Positions 25,424 through 34,495 are shown, numbered from the stretch's first letter. The stretch: 64,000 bases of DNA from Pseudomonadota bacterium (GCA_023393475.1 JAEWLC010000044.1:62001-126000), one strand, 5' to 3'. The notes: generated from the sequence alone by a model not told the origin. Made by a program: numbers and translations.

Positions 25424-26565
25424 CCCGCGGCCCGCGCCCCGATCCGTGCCAGCGCCTCGATGGCCTGATCGACGATTGGGTCGCGCTCGCGGGTCTGCGG
25501 CGGCGGCACGCGGCGGCGGTCGGGATCGAACGGCTTGTACTCGGGCTTGGTCATGTCGAGCAGGTTCACCTCACCACGCCAGGCGCTCATCAGGAACGCC
25601 GTCGCATCGACGCTGACCGTCTCGAACAGCGTCGAGAAGCTGGCGAGCGCCTTGGACCGATCCTCGTCGTGGGAGGTGGCGTGGATCAACACCTTGAGGC
25701 CGTCCTGCGCGTTACAGCCGAAGGCGCGGAGCACGACGAAAAGAGCCGCGCCCGAGGTATCGTGCGCGATCTGCCCGCACCGAACCTCGTCGAGGCCGGT
25801 GATCTGGTGGAGGAGCTTGGTAACTTCGGGGCGGCGGTTCTCGGAGAACAGCTTCATCAGCGCCCGGGTCAGTTCGCTCGTGGCGACCGACAACTGCTCG
25901 AGCGTGCGCTTGATTGGGGCGTCGGGCGTCTCGCGCTTGGCGAACGCCGTGATCACCTTGAGCCGATCGTTCTCGCCGAGGTCGAAGAAGGCAGGGGCCA
26001 GCAGGGCGGCGTCAAAATCGTCCCGCGCGGCGAGCGACCAGGCGACCTGGTGGTCCATCTGGGCGGAGCGGGCAAGAGCGCTGAGATAGGGACCGCGCGG
26101 CACGATGGCCGTATTGGTCGCGAGCGCTCGGTAGACCTTGCGGCTGTTCATCTGGAACAGGCGGCCGAGTACGGCATTCGAAAGCTCGCCACGACGGGCG
26201 ATTGCTGCGCCGAGCGTCACATCGCCCGACGACAGCACCTTCAACATGGTGCTTTCGGAGAGGCGCGGGGCCGAAACCAGATAGTCGGGTAGGTCATCGC
26301 CGAGGTGACGGACGACGAGTTCCTCGAGTTCGGGCGACAGATCCTCGGAGCGGCCAAGCGTTGCCGCGGCCTTGGCTCGGGCCGCCGGGGCAGCGGACGG
26401 GAAGAGCCGCTGCGCCAGCGTCGCAAACTGTTCCGTTTCGGCACTGGTTGGCCGTCCACGCCGCGCGAAAGCATCGCAGGCGGCGCACAACAGCGTGTTC
26501 GTTCGATCAACGCCTCCAGTCTCTATAAGGAGCTGGAACGTCTCGTAAGGCTGGAAACCGATCAT
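25420..26565 (-). CDS. DUF2336 domain protein
   Basis: The 381-residue, all-helical cytoplasmic protein has the repeat-like DUF2336 core. Examples are YLVSAPRLSESTMLKVLSSGDVTLGAAIARRGELS and later QVAWSLAARDDF; many alphaproteobacterial paralogs have this HEAT-like pattern. An odd Cys pair (LCAACDAF) is near residue 27. The C-terminal tail is charged (PPPQTRERDPIVDQ). It is monocistronic with a CtrA-box-like site 66 bases upstream. Function is unknown. Confidence 0.82.
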   Translation of the reverse strand: MIGFQPYETFQLLIETGGVDRTNTLLCAACDAFARRGRPTSAETEQFATLAQRLFPSAAPAARAKAAATLGRSEDLSPELEELVVRHLGDDLPDYLVSAPRLSESTMLKVLSSGDVTLGAAIARRGELSNAVLGRLFQMNSRKVYRALATNTAIVPRGPYLSALARSAQMDHQVAWSLAARDDFDAALLAPAFFDLGENDRLKVITAFAKRETPDAPIKRTLEQLSVATSELTRALMKLFSENRRPEVTKLLHQITGLDEVRCGQIAHDTSGAALFVVLRAFGCNAQDGLKVLIHATSHDEDRSKALASFSTLFETVSVDATAFLMSAWRGEVNLLDMTKPEYKPFDPDRRRVPPPQTRERDPIVDQAIEALARIGARAAG

Positions 26566-26630
26566 AATTCGCCCTGAGAGGCCCCACAGATTCGAGCCTC
26601 AACCACAGTGCTGATCATTTCCGGAAATCG

Positions 26631-26646
26631 TTAGCGAACTGTTAAC
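26631..26646. promoter_or_regulatory. CtrA-box-like site between the DUF2336 gene and the next gene
   Basis: TTAG (26631-26634), seven bases, then TTAAC (26642-26646) differs by one base from TTAA-N7-TTAAC. It sits in the 284-base divergent gap and could serve either gene. Candidate only. Confidence 0.3.
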
Positions 26647-26849
26647 CTTGACGAACTCTTAATGGCCTCGTCGGGCTGAATGCGTCGCGCCCGATTTGCC
26701 GACGGAATGGGTCCCCGGCAAAGATTCCGCCTACCCGCCGGAGGCAAGGTTGGGAAAGCTGGTTCGACTCCCCAAGCGTGGACGCATCTCTGGAACGCGC
26801 TCCCAACCGGCGGGCACGGGCGAAATCGTGCTGTTTACGGGCATTCGCT

Positions 26850-27722
26850 ATGAGCGACAGGGCTCCGACCTGCCGGACAAGCCGGTTGGCGCAGCATCAG
26901 GCGGCAAGCGGCGACGTGGCTAGACGAAGGGCAGGGGGCTGGGCGCTTGCGCTGCTGGCATTGCTGGCGGCGCCTACGATGGCGCATGAACTGGGCGATT
27001 TCGGCCGGGTGAAGCCGGGCGTGCTCAACGACGAGATCATCCCCAAGGCTGACAGGTTCGGCCGCTGGATCACCGGACAGCCGGTTTCCGATTTCAACAT
27101 CACCGACCAGGAACGGGAGATGCACGACCGCGTCTACCGCTTCCTTATCGCGCGCCACGTCAAAGACTGGGCCTTCGACTACGAGCAGGTGGTGATGGTG
27201 GCGAGCCTGTTCAGCAGCCGGCCGTCGCGCGACGATCTCTACTACATGTGGCTCACGCGTGAGCCCTACGCGTCCTCGCGAGTGCGCTACAACACTATCA
27301 CCGACGACGTGGGCGCCGACGTGCTGACGCTGCCATCCACCTTCGCGTCGATCTGCGCGGTTATCGAGGTGGACCAGCGTCGCGCCTTGGCGGCAAGCCA
27401 GCTCGACGACATCGACCCCCGGATGATTGCGCAGATGGAAACGCGCAGGGCCGAGAATGATCTCCACATCGCCCGCTTCGTGCGCGCCGTCCGCTATCGC
27501 TACGACTCCTACGCCTACGCGCTCGACCACTTCCTCGTCGAAACACCCCACAAGGAAGCCGTGAGGGTGGATGCCGCCCTCAGCGAATACGCGATCTGGC
27601 TGGATCGCGCCGAGGCGGGAAGCTTCTGCGTCGATGAAGCCGCAGACTGGCGTGATGGCGGCGAGGCTCTGCCCGGCCGGATACTGCTCGATGCACCGAG
27701 CGAAGGCGAATACCGCAAGTAA
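26850..27722 (+). CDS. Conserved secreted or membrane-anchored protein of unknown function
   Basis: The 290-residue protein has a basic N-terminus, then a hydrophobic segment at about 30-45 (GWALALLALLAAPTMA) ending in an AHE signal-cleavage-like site. The mature part is rich in Arg, Tyr and Asp (RFLIARHVKDWAFDYEQVVMVASLF, YRYDSYAYALDHFLVETPHKEA) and looks helical and soluble. No known domain is recognised. The start at 26850 is a choice: an in-frame GTG at 26778 lacks a signal-peptide rationale. It converges with the DUF1254 gene. Confidence 0.62.
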   Translation: MSDRAPTCRTSRLAQHQAASGDVARRRAGGWALALLALLAAPTMAHELGDFGRVKPGVLNDEIIPKADRFGRWITGQPVSDFNITDQEREMHDRVYRFLIARHVKDWAFDYEQVVMVASLFSSRPSRDDLYYMWLTREPYASSRVRYNTITDDVGADVLTLPSTFASICAVIEVDQRRALAASQLDDIDPRMIAQMETRRAENDLHIARFVRAVRYRYDSYAYALDHFLVETPHKEAVRVDAALSEYAIWLDRAEAGSFCVDEAADWRDGGEALPGRILLDAPSEGEYRK

Positions 27723-27723
27723 C

Positions 27724-28272
27724 TCAGACGGCGATGTTGCCGCACTTGAGGCCGGACAGCGCCTTCTCGTAGCGCGCGCGCATTTCGGGATGAGATGGGG
27801 CGAGGCGCACGACGACAACGAGGTCATCCTCGTGAGCCTCGACGATCAGCAGCCCCTCGGCGATATCGAGCTTCTGCTCGGCGAGGAGGCGGGTCTGTGC
27901 CGAGTTGAAGACGCCTAGATCGAGCTGCGTGCCGATGCCGTCGCGATTGGTCGTCGAGTAGATCACGGTGCCGGCCCGGCCATAGACGGCCACTGACCAG
28001 AAGGCCTGAGGCAGGCTGCCCGTCACCGAACCGGGGCCCTTGCGGAGGTCGATCTTGCAGACTGCGTAGGCGAGCTCCGGGTCCAGTCGGAGCGGATTGG
28101 GCTCGCCCGCCTTCGCGGCAGGCAGGACGACCGGCGCAGCGTCTGCACCCAGCGCCGATACCCGATCCCACGCGGCGGTGGCGGAGAGGGAAGGCAGGCT
28201 GAGGATGACAGCGATGTGGATGATGCCACCCAGGACGACGCCCGCGAAGATCCAGAGCAAGGTGCGGATCAT
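27724..28272 (-). CDS. DUF1254 domain membrane-anchored protein
   Basis: The 182-residue protein has an N-terminal membrane segment (MIRTLLWIFAGVVLGGIIHI). Its body carries CKIDLRKGPGSVTGSLPQAFWSVAVYGRAGTVIYS, the DUF1254 pattern. It overlaps the upstream DUF1214 gene by 4 bases (ATGA). DUF1254 and DUF1214 are often two halves of one protein family and are found as an adjacent pair in Rhizobiales. They are probably periplasmic and of unknown function. It is the last gene of the PBP1A operon. Confidence 0.8.
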   Translation of the reverse strand: MIRTLLWIFAGVVLGGIIHIAVILSLPSLSATAAWDRVSALGADAAPVVLPAAKAGEPNPLRLDPELAYAVCKIDLRKGPGSVTGSLPQAFWSVAVYGRAGTVIYSTTNRDGIGTQLDLGVFNSAQTRLLAEQKLDIAEGLLIVEAHEDDLVVVVRLAPSHPEMRARYEKALSGLKCGNIAV

Positions 28273-28847
28273 GCGCAGGCCTCGCGGATGATGGCCGGCA
28301 GCGAGGCGACTTCGGAGCCGACGCCGGAGAGGCTCGAGGTGTCGTAAAGGCTCAGCGCGAGGCTGAAGGGACCGTCACCGGTAATCTCGAGCCAGTTCTC
28401 GGGCGCGAGGGTCTTCGAGACATAGAGGGCGGCCGAGCCGTCACCGGCACGGCTGAGGCGGGCACTGTGGAAATCGAGATTGCCGTCGGGCCGCGCGATC
28501 GGCGTGCCGTCGTCCGCCGCGACTGGGACGAGGGTCCAGAAGCGGGCTGCCGGCGTGCGGCCATCGATGCGGTAGCGGCAGTTGCGATCGAGTTTTCTGT
28601 TGTCGCTGTCGGTACTTGCGATGAACTGGATGCCTTCGGTCGAGCCGAGCTCCAGGGCGCCGGAGCGCGCGATGAAGGCGCGGGTGTAGGGATCGGGGTT
28701 GGGCGCGCCGACGTCCTTCCAGGCCTGCCAGGGGCCGATCTGGATGGCGCCGAACATGCGCCCGTCACTGAGGGCGTAGTAGCTCAGGCCGAACCCGACG
28801 AGCAGGGCGACCACCAGCATCGTCCCGAGGTGAACGAGAAAGCGCAA
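28269..28847 (-). CDS. DUF1214 domain membrane-anchored protein
   Basis: The 192-residue protein has an N-terminal membrane helix (about 6-27, TMLVVALLVGFGLSYYAL). Next comes WQAWKDVGAPNPDPYTRAFIARSGALELG and a C-terminal LAPENWLEITGDGPFSLALSLYD, the DUF1214 signature. It ends in an ATGA overlap with the DUF1254 gene and starts 3 bases after the PBP1A stop, so all three are one transcriptional unit. Confidence 0.83.
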   Translation of the reverse strand: MRFLVHLGTMLVVALLVGFGLSYYALSDGRMFGAIQIGPWQAWKDVGAPNPDPYTRAFIARSGALELGSTEGIQFIASTDSDNRKLDRNCRYRIDGRTPAARFWTLVPVAADDGTPIARPDGNLDFHSARLSRAGDGSAALYVSKTLAPENWLEITGDGPFSLALSLYDTSSLSGVGSEVASLPAIIREACA

Positions 28848-28850
28848 CGG

Positions 28851-31016
28851 TTACAGGCTCTTGGCGGGAGTTGCGGGGGCGACGGCGAGCGAGGCTTCCG
28901 TGGTGCTACCCATGGCGGCCTTGAGCCTGTTGGCAACGTCGAGCAGCTTTTCCGCCGCGCCCGGCTTCAGCCCGGGAGGCCGTTCGGCGGCGGGCAGGGC
29001 GGTCTGCCCATCCGCCGGCGTCGCATTGGCGATGACGAACGGAGCGGGCTGGAAGTCGACGCCTTCGACCGGCTTGATCTCGATGTTGGTGTGGGCATAG
29101 GCCATGAACTTCTGCCAGGCGGTGGTCGGCAGCGTGCCGCCGGTCAGCTCCTTGGTCGCCTGGTAGTCGTCATTGCCGAACCAGACCGCCGCGACGTAGT
29201 TGCCGGTGAAGCCGCAGAACCATGCATCGCGATAGGAGGAGGTCGTTCCGGTCTTGCCGACCGAGGGCACGCCTTCGATCTGTGCGCGCCGCCCGGTGCC
29301 GGCCTCGACCACGCCGCGCATCATGCGGTTCATGTACTGGACGGTCTGCTCGCTGACGACGCGCTCGCGATTGGCTTCGGGATCGGCCTCGTACAGCAGG
29401 TCGCCGGACAGCGTGGTGATGCGGTTGAGGCCGAAAGCCGTGGTCTTGTAGCCGTGGTTGGCGAAGACCGCGTAGGACGAAGCCATGTCGATGACGCTGA
29501 CCGAGGCGGCGCCGAGCGCCAGCGAGCGGGTGACCGGGAAATCGTTCTGCAGGCCGATCTTGTGGGCAAAGTCGGCGATCGGCTGGCGGCCCGTCTTGAT
29601 CGAGAGGTTGACCGGCACGGTGTTGATCGACTGCTGGAACGCCGAGATCAGGCTGATGCGGCCGACCGAGTTGCGCGAGTAGTTCTGCGGGCACCAGTTG
29701 CCGATGCACTGGGTGGCGCCGGATACGATGGTGTCCGGATCGTATTCCGGAATCATCTCGAAGGCGGTGGCGTAGTCGAACAGCTTGAAGGCCGAGCCCG
29801 GCTGGCGGTTCGGAACGATGGCGCGGTTGAATTGGCTCTTGCCGTAGTCCATGCCGCCGACCATGGCGCGGATGGCACCATTGGTATCAAGCACCACCAT
29901 GGCGGCCTGGCTGACGCGGTAGGCCTCGCCCTGTTCGCGAACGACCGAAGTCACGGCGTCTTCGGCATAGGACTGCAGCACGGGATCGACCGTGGTGCGG
30001 ACGACGAAGGCGTTCGACGTGCTCCCGGTGGTCTCGATGATCTTCTTGGCTTCCTCGAACGCGTAGTCGAGGAAGTAGTTGGGCGAGTTCGCCTCGGCGG
30101 AGCGGTCGATGGGGATTGCCGGATTACGGCGTGCCGCGGTGACCTGGCCCTCGGTCAGGAAGCCGGCATCGACGAGATTGGAGAGCACCAGGTTGGCGCG
30201 GCCGCGCGCCGCCGCGAGGTCGACATGCGGGGCGTATTTGGTCGGCGCCTTGAACAGGCCGGCGAGCATCGCTGCCTCGGCGAGGTTCACGTCGGTGATC
30301 TTCTTGCCGAAATAGAACTCGGCCGCTGCGGCCGCGCCGAAATTGCCGCCGCCCATATAGGCGCGGTCGAAATAGAGCTTGAGGATCTCGTCCTTGGTGT
30401 AGTGCCACTCGAGCCAGACCGAGAGGAAAGCTTCCTTGATCTTGCGCTCGATGGTGCGCTCGGATGAGAGGAAGAGGTTCTTGGCGAGCTGCTGGGTGAT
30501 GGACGAACCGCCCTGCAGCGAGGACTCCCCGCCGGCGTTGGACATCAGCGCGCGCAGCGTACCGACGACGTCGATGCCCCAGTGGTCGTAGAAGCGTCGA
30601 TCCTCGGTGGCGAGTGCCGCCTTGACGAAATAGTCGGGCAGCTTGTCGAGCGGGTAGGAGTCGTCGGAGCGGATGCCGCGACGGCCGATCTCGTTGCCGT
30701 AGCGATCGAGGAAGGTGACCGCGATATCCTCGGCCTTGTTGAAGTGGCCGCTGGCAGTGGAGTCAAATGCCGGGATCGCCAGCGCCGTCATCAGCACGCA
30801 GCCGATGGCGAAGAAGCTCAGCCCGTCCGACAGGACCTCGACGAAGAAGCGCTTGATGCCGGAGACGCGGAAGCGGGAGAAGAAGTCCTCGACATTGGTG
30901 TAGCCGCGACCCAGCGACTGCCAGAAATCATAGAGCGCAGAATCGAGCCAGGCGTCCGCGGCCAGCATGCGCGTTTTTTTGCGGCGCTTCTCTTTGTGGT
31001 AGAACGGATCCTGCAC
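28851..31016 (-). CDS. Bifunctional penicillin-binding protein 1A-type transglycosylase/transpeptidase
   Basis: The 721-residue peptidoglycan synthase has an N-terminal cytoplasmic arm and one membrane helix near 65-85. The GT51 glycosyltransferase domain shows ATEDRRFYDHWG and GGSSITQQLAKNL. The transpeptidase domain has SxxK in PGSAFK, SIN as the SxN motif, and GKTGTT. The GTG at 31016 (MQDPFYHKEKRR) has GGAG nine bases upstream and suits the family. A TTG at 31040 is in frame but less likely. It is first in an operon with the DUF1214 and DUF1254 genes. A 12-bp-arm palindrome precedes it. Confidence 0.9.
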   Translation of the reverse strand: MQDPFYHKEKRRKKTRMLAADAWLDSALYDFWQSLGRGYTNVEDFFSRFRVSGIKRFFVEVLSDGLSFFAIGCVLMTALAIPAFDSTASGHFNKAEDIAVTFLDRYGNEIGRRGIRSDDSYPLDKLPDYFVKAALATEDRRFYDHWGIDVVGTLRALMSNAGGESSLQGGSSITQQLAKNLFLSSERTIERKIKEAFLSVWLEWHYTKDEILKLYFDRAYMGGGNFGAAAAAEFYFGKKITDVNLAEAAMLAGLFKAPTKYAPHVDLAAARGRANLVLSNLVDAGFLTEGQVTAARRNPAIPIDRSAEANSPNYFLDYAFEEAKKIIETTGSTSNAFVVRTTVDPVLQSYAEDAVTSVVREQGEAYRVSQAAMVVLDTNGAIRAMVGGMDYGKSQFNRAIVPNRQPGSAFKLFDYATAFEMIPEYDPDTIVSGATQCIGNWCPQNYSRNSVGRISLISAFQQSINTVPVNLSIKTGRQPIADFAHKIGLQNDFPVTRSLALGAASVSVIDMASSYAVFANHGYKTTAFGLNRITTLSGDLLYEADPEANRERVVSEQTVQYMNRMMRGVVEAGTGRRAQIEGVPSVGKTGTTSSYRDAWFCGFTGNYVAAVWFGNDDYQATKELTGGTLPTTAWQKFMAYAHTNIEIKPVEGVDFQPAPFVIANATPADGQTALPAAERPPGLKPGAAEKLLDVANRLKAAMGSTTEASLAVAPATPAKSL

Positions 31017-31046
31017 CGGGACGCTCCGCAGGGCCCCCAAGGGGCC

Positions 31047-31085
31047 TTCGTCGAAATCAGCTAAGTGATAGCCGATTTCGACGAA
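31047..31085. promoter_or_regulatory. Long palindrome upstream of the PBP1A gene
   Basis: TTCGTCGAAATC (31047-31058) and GATTTCGACGAA (31074-31085) are perfect inverted repeats. An inner GCT/AGC pair extends the hairpin to about 15 bp with a 7-base loop. It lies 31 bases upstream of the PBP1A start and overlaps the T-run of the barrel gene terminator. It may be an operator, an extra terminator or an attenuator; its role is not known. Confidence 0.55.
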
Positions 31086-31109
31086 AAACGAAACGCCGGC
31101 AAGGGCGTT
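31084..31109 (-). terminator. Terminator of the outer-membrane barrel gene
   Basis: On the minus strand AACGCC and GGCGTT (31104-31109 and 31092-31097 on plus) form a 6-bp stem. It is followed by TCGTTTTT (31084-31091), 17 bases after the stop at 31126. Confidence 0.6.
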
Positions 31110-31125
31110 CTGGCCTTAGTCCCGG

Positions 31126-31788
31126 TTAGTTGAAGCGGAAGTTCAGGCCGCCGCGCACCGAGCTGTCGGCGAGTTCGGCCGAAGTGACGTTGGCCAGATC
31201 CTCGTAAATCTGGGTGCCGTAGTTGGTGTAGCGGTACTCGAGATTGGCCGAGATGTTGTCGGTGAGGCTGACTTCACCGCCGAGGCCTAGCACGTAGCCG
31301 GTGTGGAAGCCCTCGTCGACGAGGGGAGCGCCATCTTCGATCTCGGCGCTGGCAAACGAGATACCGCCGAGGACGTAGGGGACGAAGCCGCCGATATCGA
31401 GACCGATGCGCGCCGTGGCCGAACCGCTCAAGCCGACGGCGAGATCGTACGACGGAGAGTCGGCAATGCTGCCGGCGTCGTTGTAGGCGAGGTCGACCTG
31501 GAAACCGCCGACAACGTTGTCAGACAGGTGGAAATTGTAGCCGGCGGCGAGGCCGAGCAGGTAGCCCTCGTAATCTTCTTCGAAGGGCGAGGTATTAAGG
31601 TTGTCGGTGGTGGTGACGGTACCGCCGGCGAAGCCGCCGAAGATACCGACGTAGAAGCCGTCCCAATGGGATGCGTTGTGCGCACCAGCAGCAACGGGAG
31701 TGTCGATGATGAGGTCGGCCGCGGTGGCGGCGCCGCCGAGGGTGGTGATGGCAGCGACGGCCAGGGCGGTCTTCAAGATGATGCGCAA
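31126..31788 (-). CDS. Omp25/Omp31-like outer-membrane beta-barrel protein
   Basis: The 220-residue protein has a signal peptide (MRIILKTALAVAAITTLGGAATAA, cleavage near 24) followed by the WDGFYVGIFGGFAGG N-terminal barrel strand typical of Rhizobiales porin-like OMPs. Alternating strands continue to the C-terminal LNFRFN. About eight strands are expected. The start is a TTG at 31788 with GGAGG five bases upstream; no ATG fits before the signal peptide. It lies upstream of the PBP1A operon, separated by a terminator. Such proteins shape the outer membrane and its contacts. Confidence 0.85.
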   Translation of the reverse strand: MRIILKTALAVAAITTLGGAATAADLIIDTPVAAGAHNASHWDGFYVGIFGGFAGGTVTTTDNLNTSPFEEDYEGYLLGLAAGYNFHLSDNVVGGFQVDLAYNDAGSIADSPSYDLAVGLSGSATARIGLDIGGFVPYVLGGISFASAEIEDGAPLVDEGFHTGYVLGLGGEVSLTDNISANLEYRYTNYGTQIYEDLANVTSAELADSSVRGGLNFRFN

Positions 31789-31967
31789 TTTTGCCTCCAA
31801 ACTTGGCAATGATAGTGGTGTTCCGCGCCCTTGCAGCCGGTCCGGGTTGCCCCCCGCCGGAGTCGTTCGTGCGCTACCTCGGCTTCTAGGCTGGGCAAAA
31901 TCGATTCGTCCCCGCTCCAAAGGTCGGGTACACCGTCATCCACATCGCATTGGAAGCACAGGTACGG

Positions 31968-32423
31968 ATGGCCTTCTGGGAAGAGAAAAGCCTCGAGGAA
32001 ATGACCACGGCGGAGTGGGAATCGCTCTGTGATGGCTGCGGGCGCTGCTGCCTGATGAAGCTCGAGGACGAGGACACCGGCGACATCTACGTCTCGGACG
32101 TGCGCTGCCGGCTGCTCGATGGCGAGACCTGCGCCTGCAGCGACTATCCCAACCGGCTCAAGGTCGTGCCCGACTGCATCAAGCTCACCCCGGAGAATGT
32201 CCGCACTATCGAGTGGATCCCGGTGACTTGCGCCTATCGCCGGATCGCCGAAGGCAAGGGCCTCGCGTGGTGGCATCCGCTGGTTTCAGGCGACCCGGAC
32301 ACGGTCCACGCCGTCGGCGTTTCCGTGCGCGGCCGGACGGTCCCCGAGGAATCGGTCAAGCCCGGCGAGTGGGAAGACCACGTCGCGGACTGGCCGAACT
32401 GGGAACCGCCGGAGGAGATCTAG
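31968..32423 (+). CDS. ycgN: YcgN family cysteine-cluster protein (UPF0260)
   Basis: The 151-residue protein contains the cysteine cluster CDGCGRCCLMKLEDED (about 21-36), then CRLLD, CACSDY and PDCIKLTPENV. This is the CxxCGxCC pattern of YcgN/YkgJ proteins, thought to bind metal or Fe-S. It starts MAFWEEKSLEEM at the ATG at 31968; an in-frame TTG at 31950 is less likely. It ends 9 bases before the convergent tctA stop. The cellular role is undefined. Confidence 0.85.
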   Translation: MAFWEEKSLEEMTTAEWESLCDGCGRCCLMKLEDEDTGDIYVSDVRCRLLDGETCACSDYPNRLKVVPDCIKLTPENVRTIEWIPVTCAYRRIAEGKGLAWWHPLVSGDPDTVHAVGVSVRGRTVPEESVKPGEWEDHVADWPNWEPPEEI

Positions 32424-32432
32424 TCTCTTCCC

Positions 32433-33950
32433 TCAGTCATCGTCGCTCGCCACCGCCGCCAGCAGTTTTCCAAGGCCCCTGAGCCGCAGCACGATCGGCA
32501 CGACCAGTGCGAGGAACGCCAGCGTAAGCAGGACGGCGGAGATCGGGGAGGTGAACAGCACCATGACGTCGCCCTGCGAGATGGCGAGGGCGCGGCGGAG
32601 TTGCTGTTCGGCCATGGGGCCGAGGATGAGGCCGATGACCACCGGAGCGATGGGGAAGTGGAAGAGCCGGAGGCCGTAGCCGAGGAGGCCAAAGACGAGC
32701 AGCATGCCGAGCTCGACCACCGAGGGGTTGGCGCCGATGGTGCCGAGGGTGGCGAAGGTCAGGATGCCGGCATAGAGCCAGTGCTTGGGGATCGAGAGCA
32801 GCCGCACCCAGAGGCCGACCAGCGGCAGGTTGAGCACGATGAGCATGAAGTTGGCGATGAGGAGGCTCGCGATCAGGCCCCAGACCAGTTGCGGGTTGGA
32901 GGTGAAGAGCAGCGGGCCGGGCTGTAGGCCATATTGCTGGAAGCCGGCCAGCATGATGGCAGCGGTGGCGGAGGTGGGAAGGCCCAGCGTCAGCAGAGGC
33001 ACGAGGGTGCCAGCGGCCGAGGCGTTGTTGGCGGCTTCGGGGCCGGCGACGCCCTCGATGGCGCCGTTGCCGAACTCTTCCGGGTGCTTGGTCAGCTTCT
33101 TTTCAGCGGCATAGGAAAAGAAGGTGCCGATCTCGGCGCCGCCGGCGGGCATGGCGCCGATGGGGAAGCCGATGAACGTGCCGCGCAGCCAGGGCTTCCA
33201 GGAGCGGGCCCAGTCCTTGGCCGTCATCCATACCGAACCGCGTACGGGCTCGACGCTTTCGGGCGCGCGCTTGCCTTGCGCCGCGACGTAGAGCGTTTCG
33301 CCGATGGCGAACATGGCGACGGCGAGGGTGGTGACCTCGATGCCGTCGAGAAGGTCGGGGACGCCAAAGGTCATGCGGGCCTGGCCGGTCTGCAGGTCGA
33401 TGCCGACGATGCCGAGCGTGAGCCCGATGAACAGCGAGGTGAGGCCTCGCAGAGCGGAGTCGCCGAAGGCGGCGGAGACGGTGACGGAGGCAAGGACCAT
33501 CAGCGCGAAATACTCGCGCGGGCCGAAGGCGAGGGCGAACTTCACCACCCAGGGCGCGAGGAAGGCCAGCGCGATGGTGGCGATTAGGCCGGCGACGAAC
33601 GAACCGATGGCGGCGGTGGCGAGGGCAGGGCCGCCACGACCCGCCTTGGCCATCTTGTTACCCTCGAGCGCGGTGACGATGGACGCGCTTTCGCCTGGGG
33701 TGTTGAGGAGGATCGAGGTGGTCGAGCCGCCATACATCCCGCCGTAGTAGATGCCGGCGAACATGATGAGAGAGCCGGCGGGATCGAGCTTGTAGGTGAC
33801 GGGCAGCAGCAGCGCGACGGTGGTCGCCGGGCCTATGCCGGGGAGGACGCCGACCGCCGTGCCGAGCGTGACGCCGATCAGGGCGTAGAGCAGGTTGATC
33901 GGCTGGATCGCGACGCCAAGGCCCTGGATCAGGAGGCTGAAGGTATCCAT
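32433..33950 (-). CDS. tctA: Tripartite tricarboxylate transporter permease TctA
   Basis: The 505-residue large permease of a TTT-family carboxylate transporter has about 11-12 membrane helices. Conserved stretches are GVLPGIGPATTVALLLP and GGMYGGSTTSILLNTPGE near the N-terminus, and the mirror motif GFPIGAMPAGGAEIGTF in the middle. It is the last gene of tctC-tctB-tctA. The solute cannot be inferred from sequence (citrate and other carboxylates are known for the family). Confidence 0.92.
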   Translation of the reverse strand: MDTFSLLIQGLGVAIQPINLLYALIGVTLGTAVGVLPGIGPATTVALLLPVTYKLDPAGSLIMFAGIYYGGMYGGSTTSILLNTPGESASIVTALEGNKMAKAGRGGPALATAAIGSFVAGLIATIALAFLAPWVVKFALAFGPREYFALMVLASVTVSAAFGDSALRGLTSLFIGLTLGIVGIDLQTGQARMTFGVPDLLDGIEVTTLAVAMFAIGETLYVAAQGKRAPESVEPVRGSVWMTAKDWARSWKPWLRGTFIGFPIGAMPAGGAEIGTFFSYAAEKKLTKHPEEFGNGAIEGVAGPEAANNASAAGTLVPLLTLGLPTSATAAIMLAGFQQYGLQPGPLLFTSNPQLVWGLIASLLIANFMLIVLNLPLVGLWVRLLSIPKHWLYAGILTFATLGTIGANPSVVELGMLLVFGLLGYGLRLFHFPIAPVVIGLILGPMAEQQLRRALAISQGDVMVLFTSPISAVLLTLAFLALVVPIVLRLRGLGKLLAAVASDDD

Positions 33951-33957
33951 TGCGGTA

Positions 33958-34485
33958 TCAGGCTCCGGTGGCGGGCGGCTTGGCGGTGAGGAGATCTGTG
34001 ATGAGATGCTCGAGCGGCCCGGCGGGCAGGGTCAGCGCCAGGAGGCGGGCGAAGACGAACCAGATCAGCGTCGAGAGAACGAGGCCGATCACGAGGGATT
34101 TCGGCAGCGACACGCGGCTGAAGCCCCTGGCGGTCATGGCGAAGAGGACCGCCGTCGCGATGGAGAAGCCGACGAACCTGATGAGCGCCAGCTGGGCGAG
34201 GAGACCGCCCACGATCCAGAGGACCGGCGCGACTTCCTGCTTGTCCCGTTCGGGGAAATCGCCGCGGACGGCCTCCACCACGGTCCACGCAGCGAGGAAG
34301 CCGAGGCAGACCACGATGGCGTAGGGGATGGTCTGCGGCCCGATGCGCGCATAGGCCCCGCCCGCGCCGAGGCGCGAGGCATCGAGCGCGATGACGACGC
34401 CGAGGATGGCCAGCGCCGCCGCAATGACAAGCGCCGCCACATCGGGGCGGCGCTTTCCTGCTTCGTGAGCCGTGGGCTCGCTCAT
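33958..34485 (-). CDS. tctB: Tripartite tricarboxylate transporter small permease TctB
   Basis: The 175-residue protein has four membrane helices (about 17-35, 53-70, 83-115 and 130-155) and the IGPQTIPYAI segment typical of the TctB family. It lies 7 bases upstream of tctA and 10 bases downstream of tctC, so the three are one operon. Confidence 0.88.
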   Translation of the reverse strand: MSEPTAHEAGKRRPDVAALVIAAALAILGVVIALDASRLGAGGAYARIGPQTIPYAIVVCLGFLAAWTVVEAVRGDFPERDKQEVAPVLWIVGGLLAQLALIRFVGFSIATAVLFAMTARGFSRVSLPKSLVIGLVLSTLIWFVFARLLALTLPAGPLEHLITDLLTAKPPATGA

Positions 34486-34495
34486 GGCTGCGACC

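Noticed and set aside
26740..26800. tRNA gene suggested by GGTTCGACTCC
   Set aside because: The T-loop-like string is not accompanied by D-arm, anticodon stem or acceptor pairing, and no CCA end is present.
28467..30467. 666-codon open frame on the plus strand
   Set aside because: Antisense to the PBP1A and DUF1214 genes, which carry all expected motifs.
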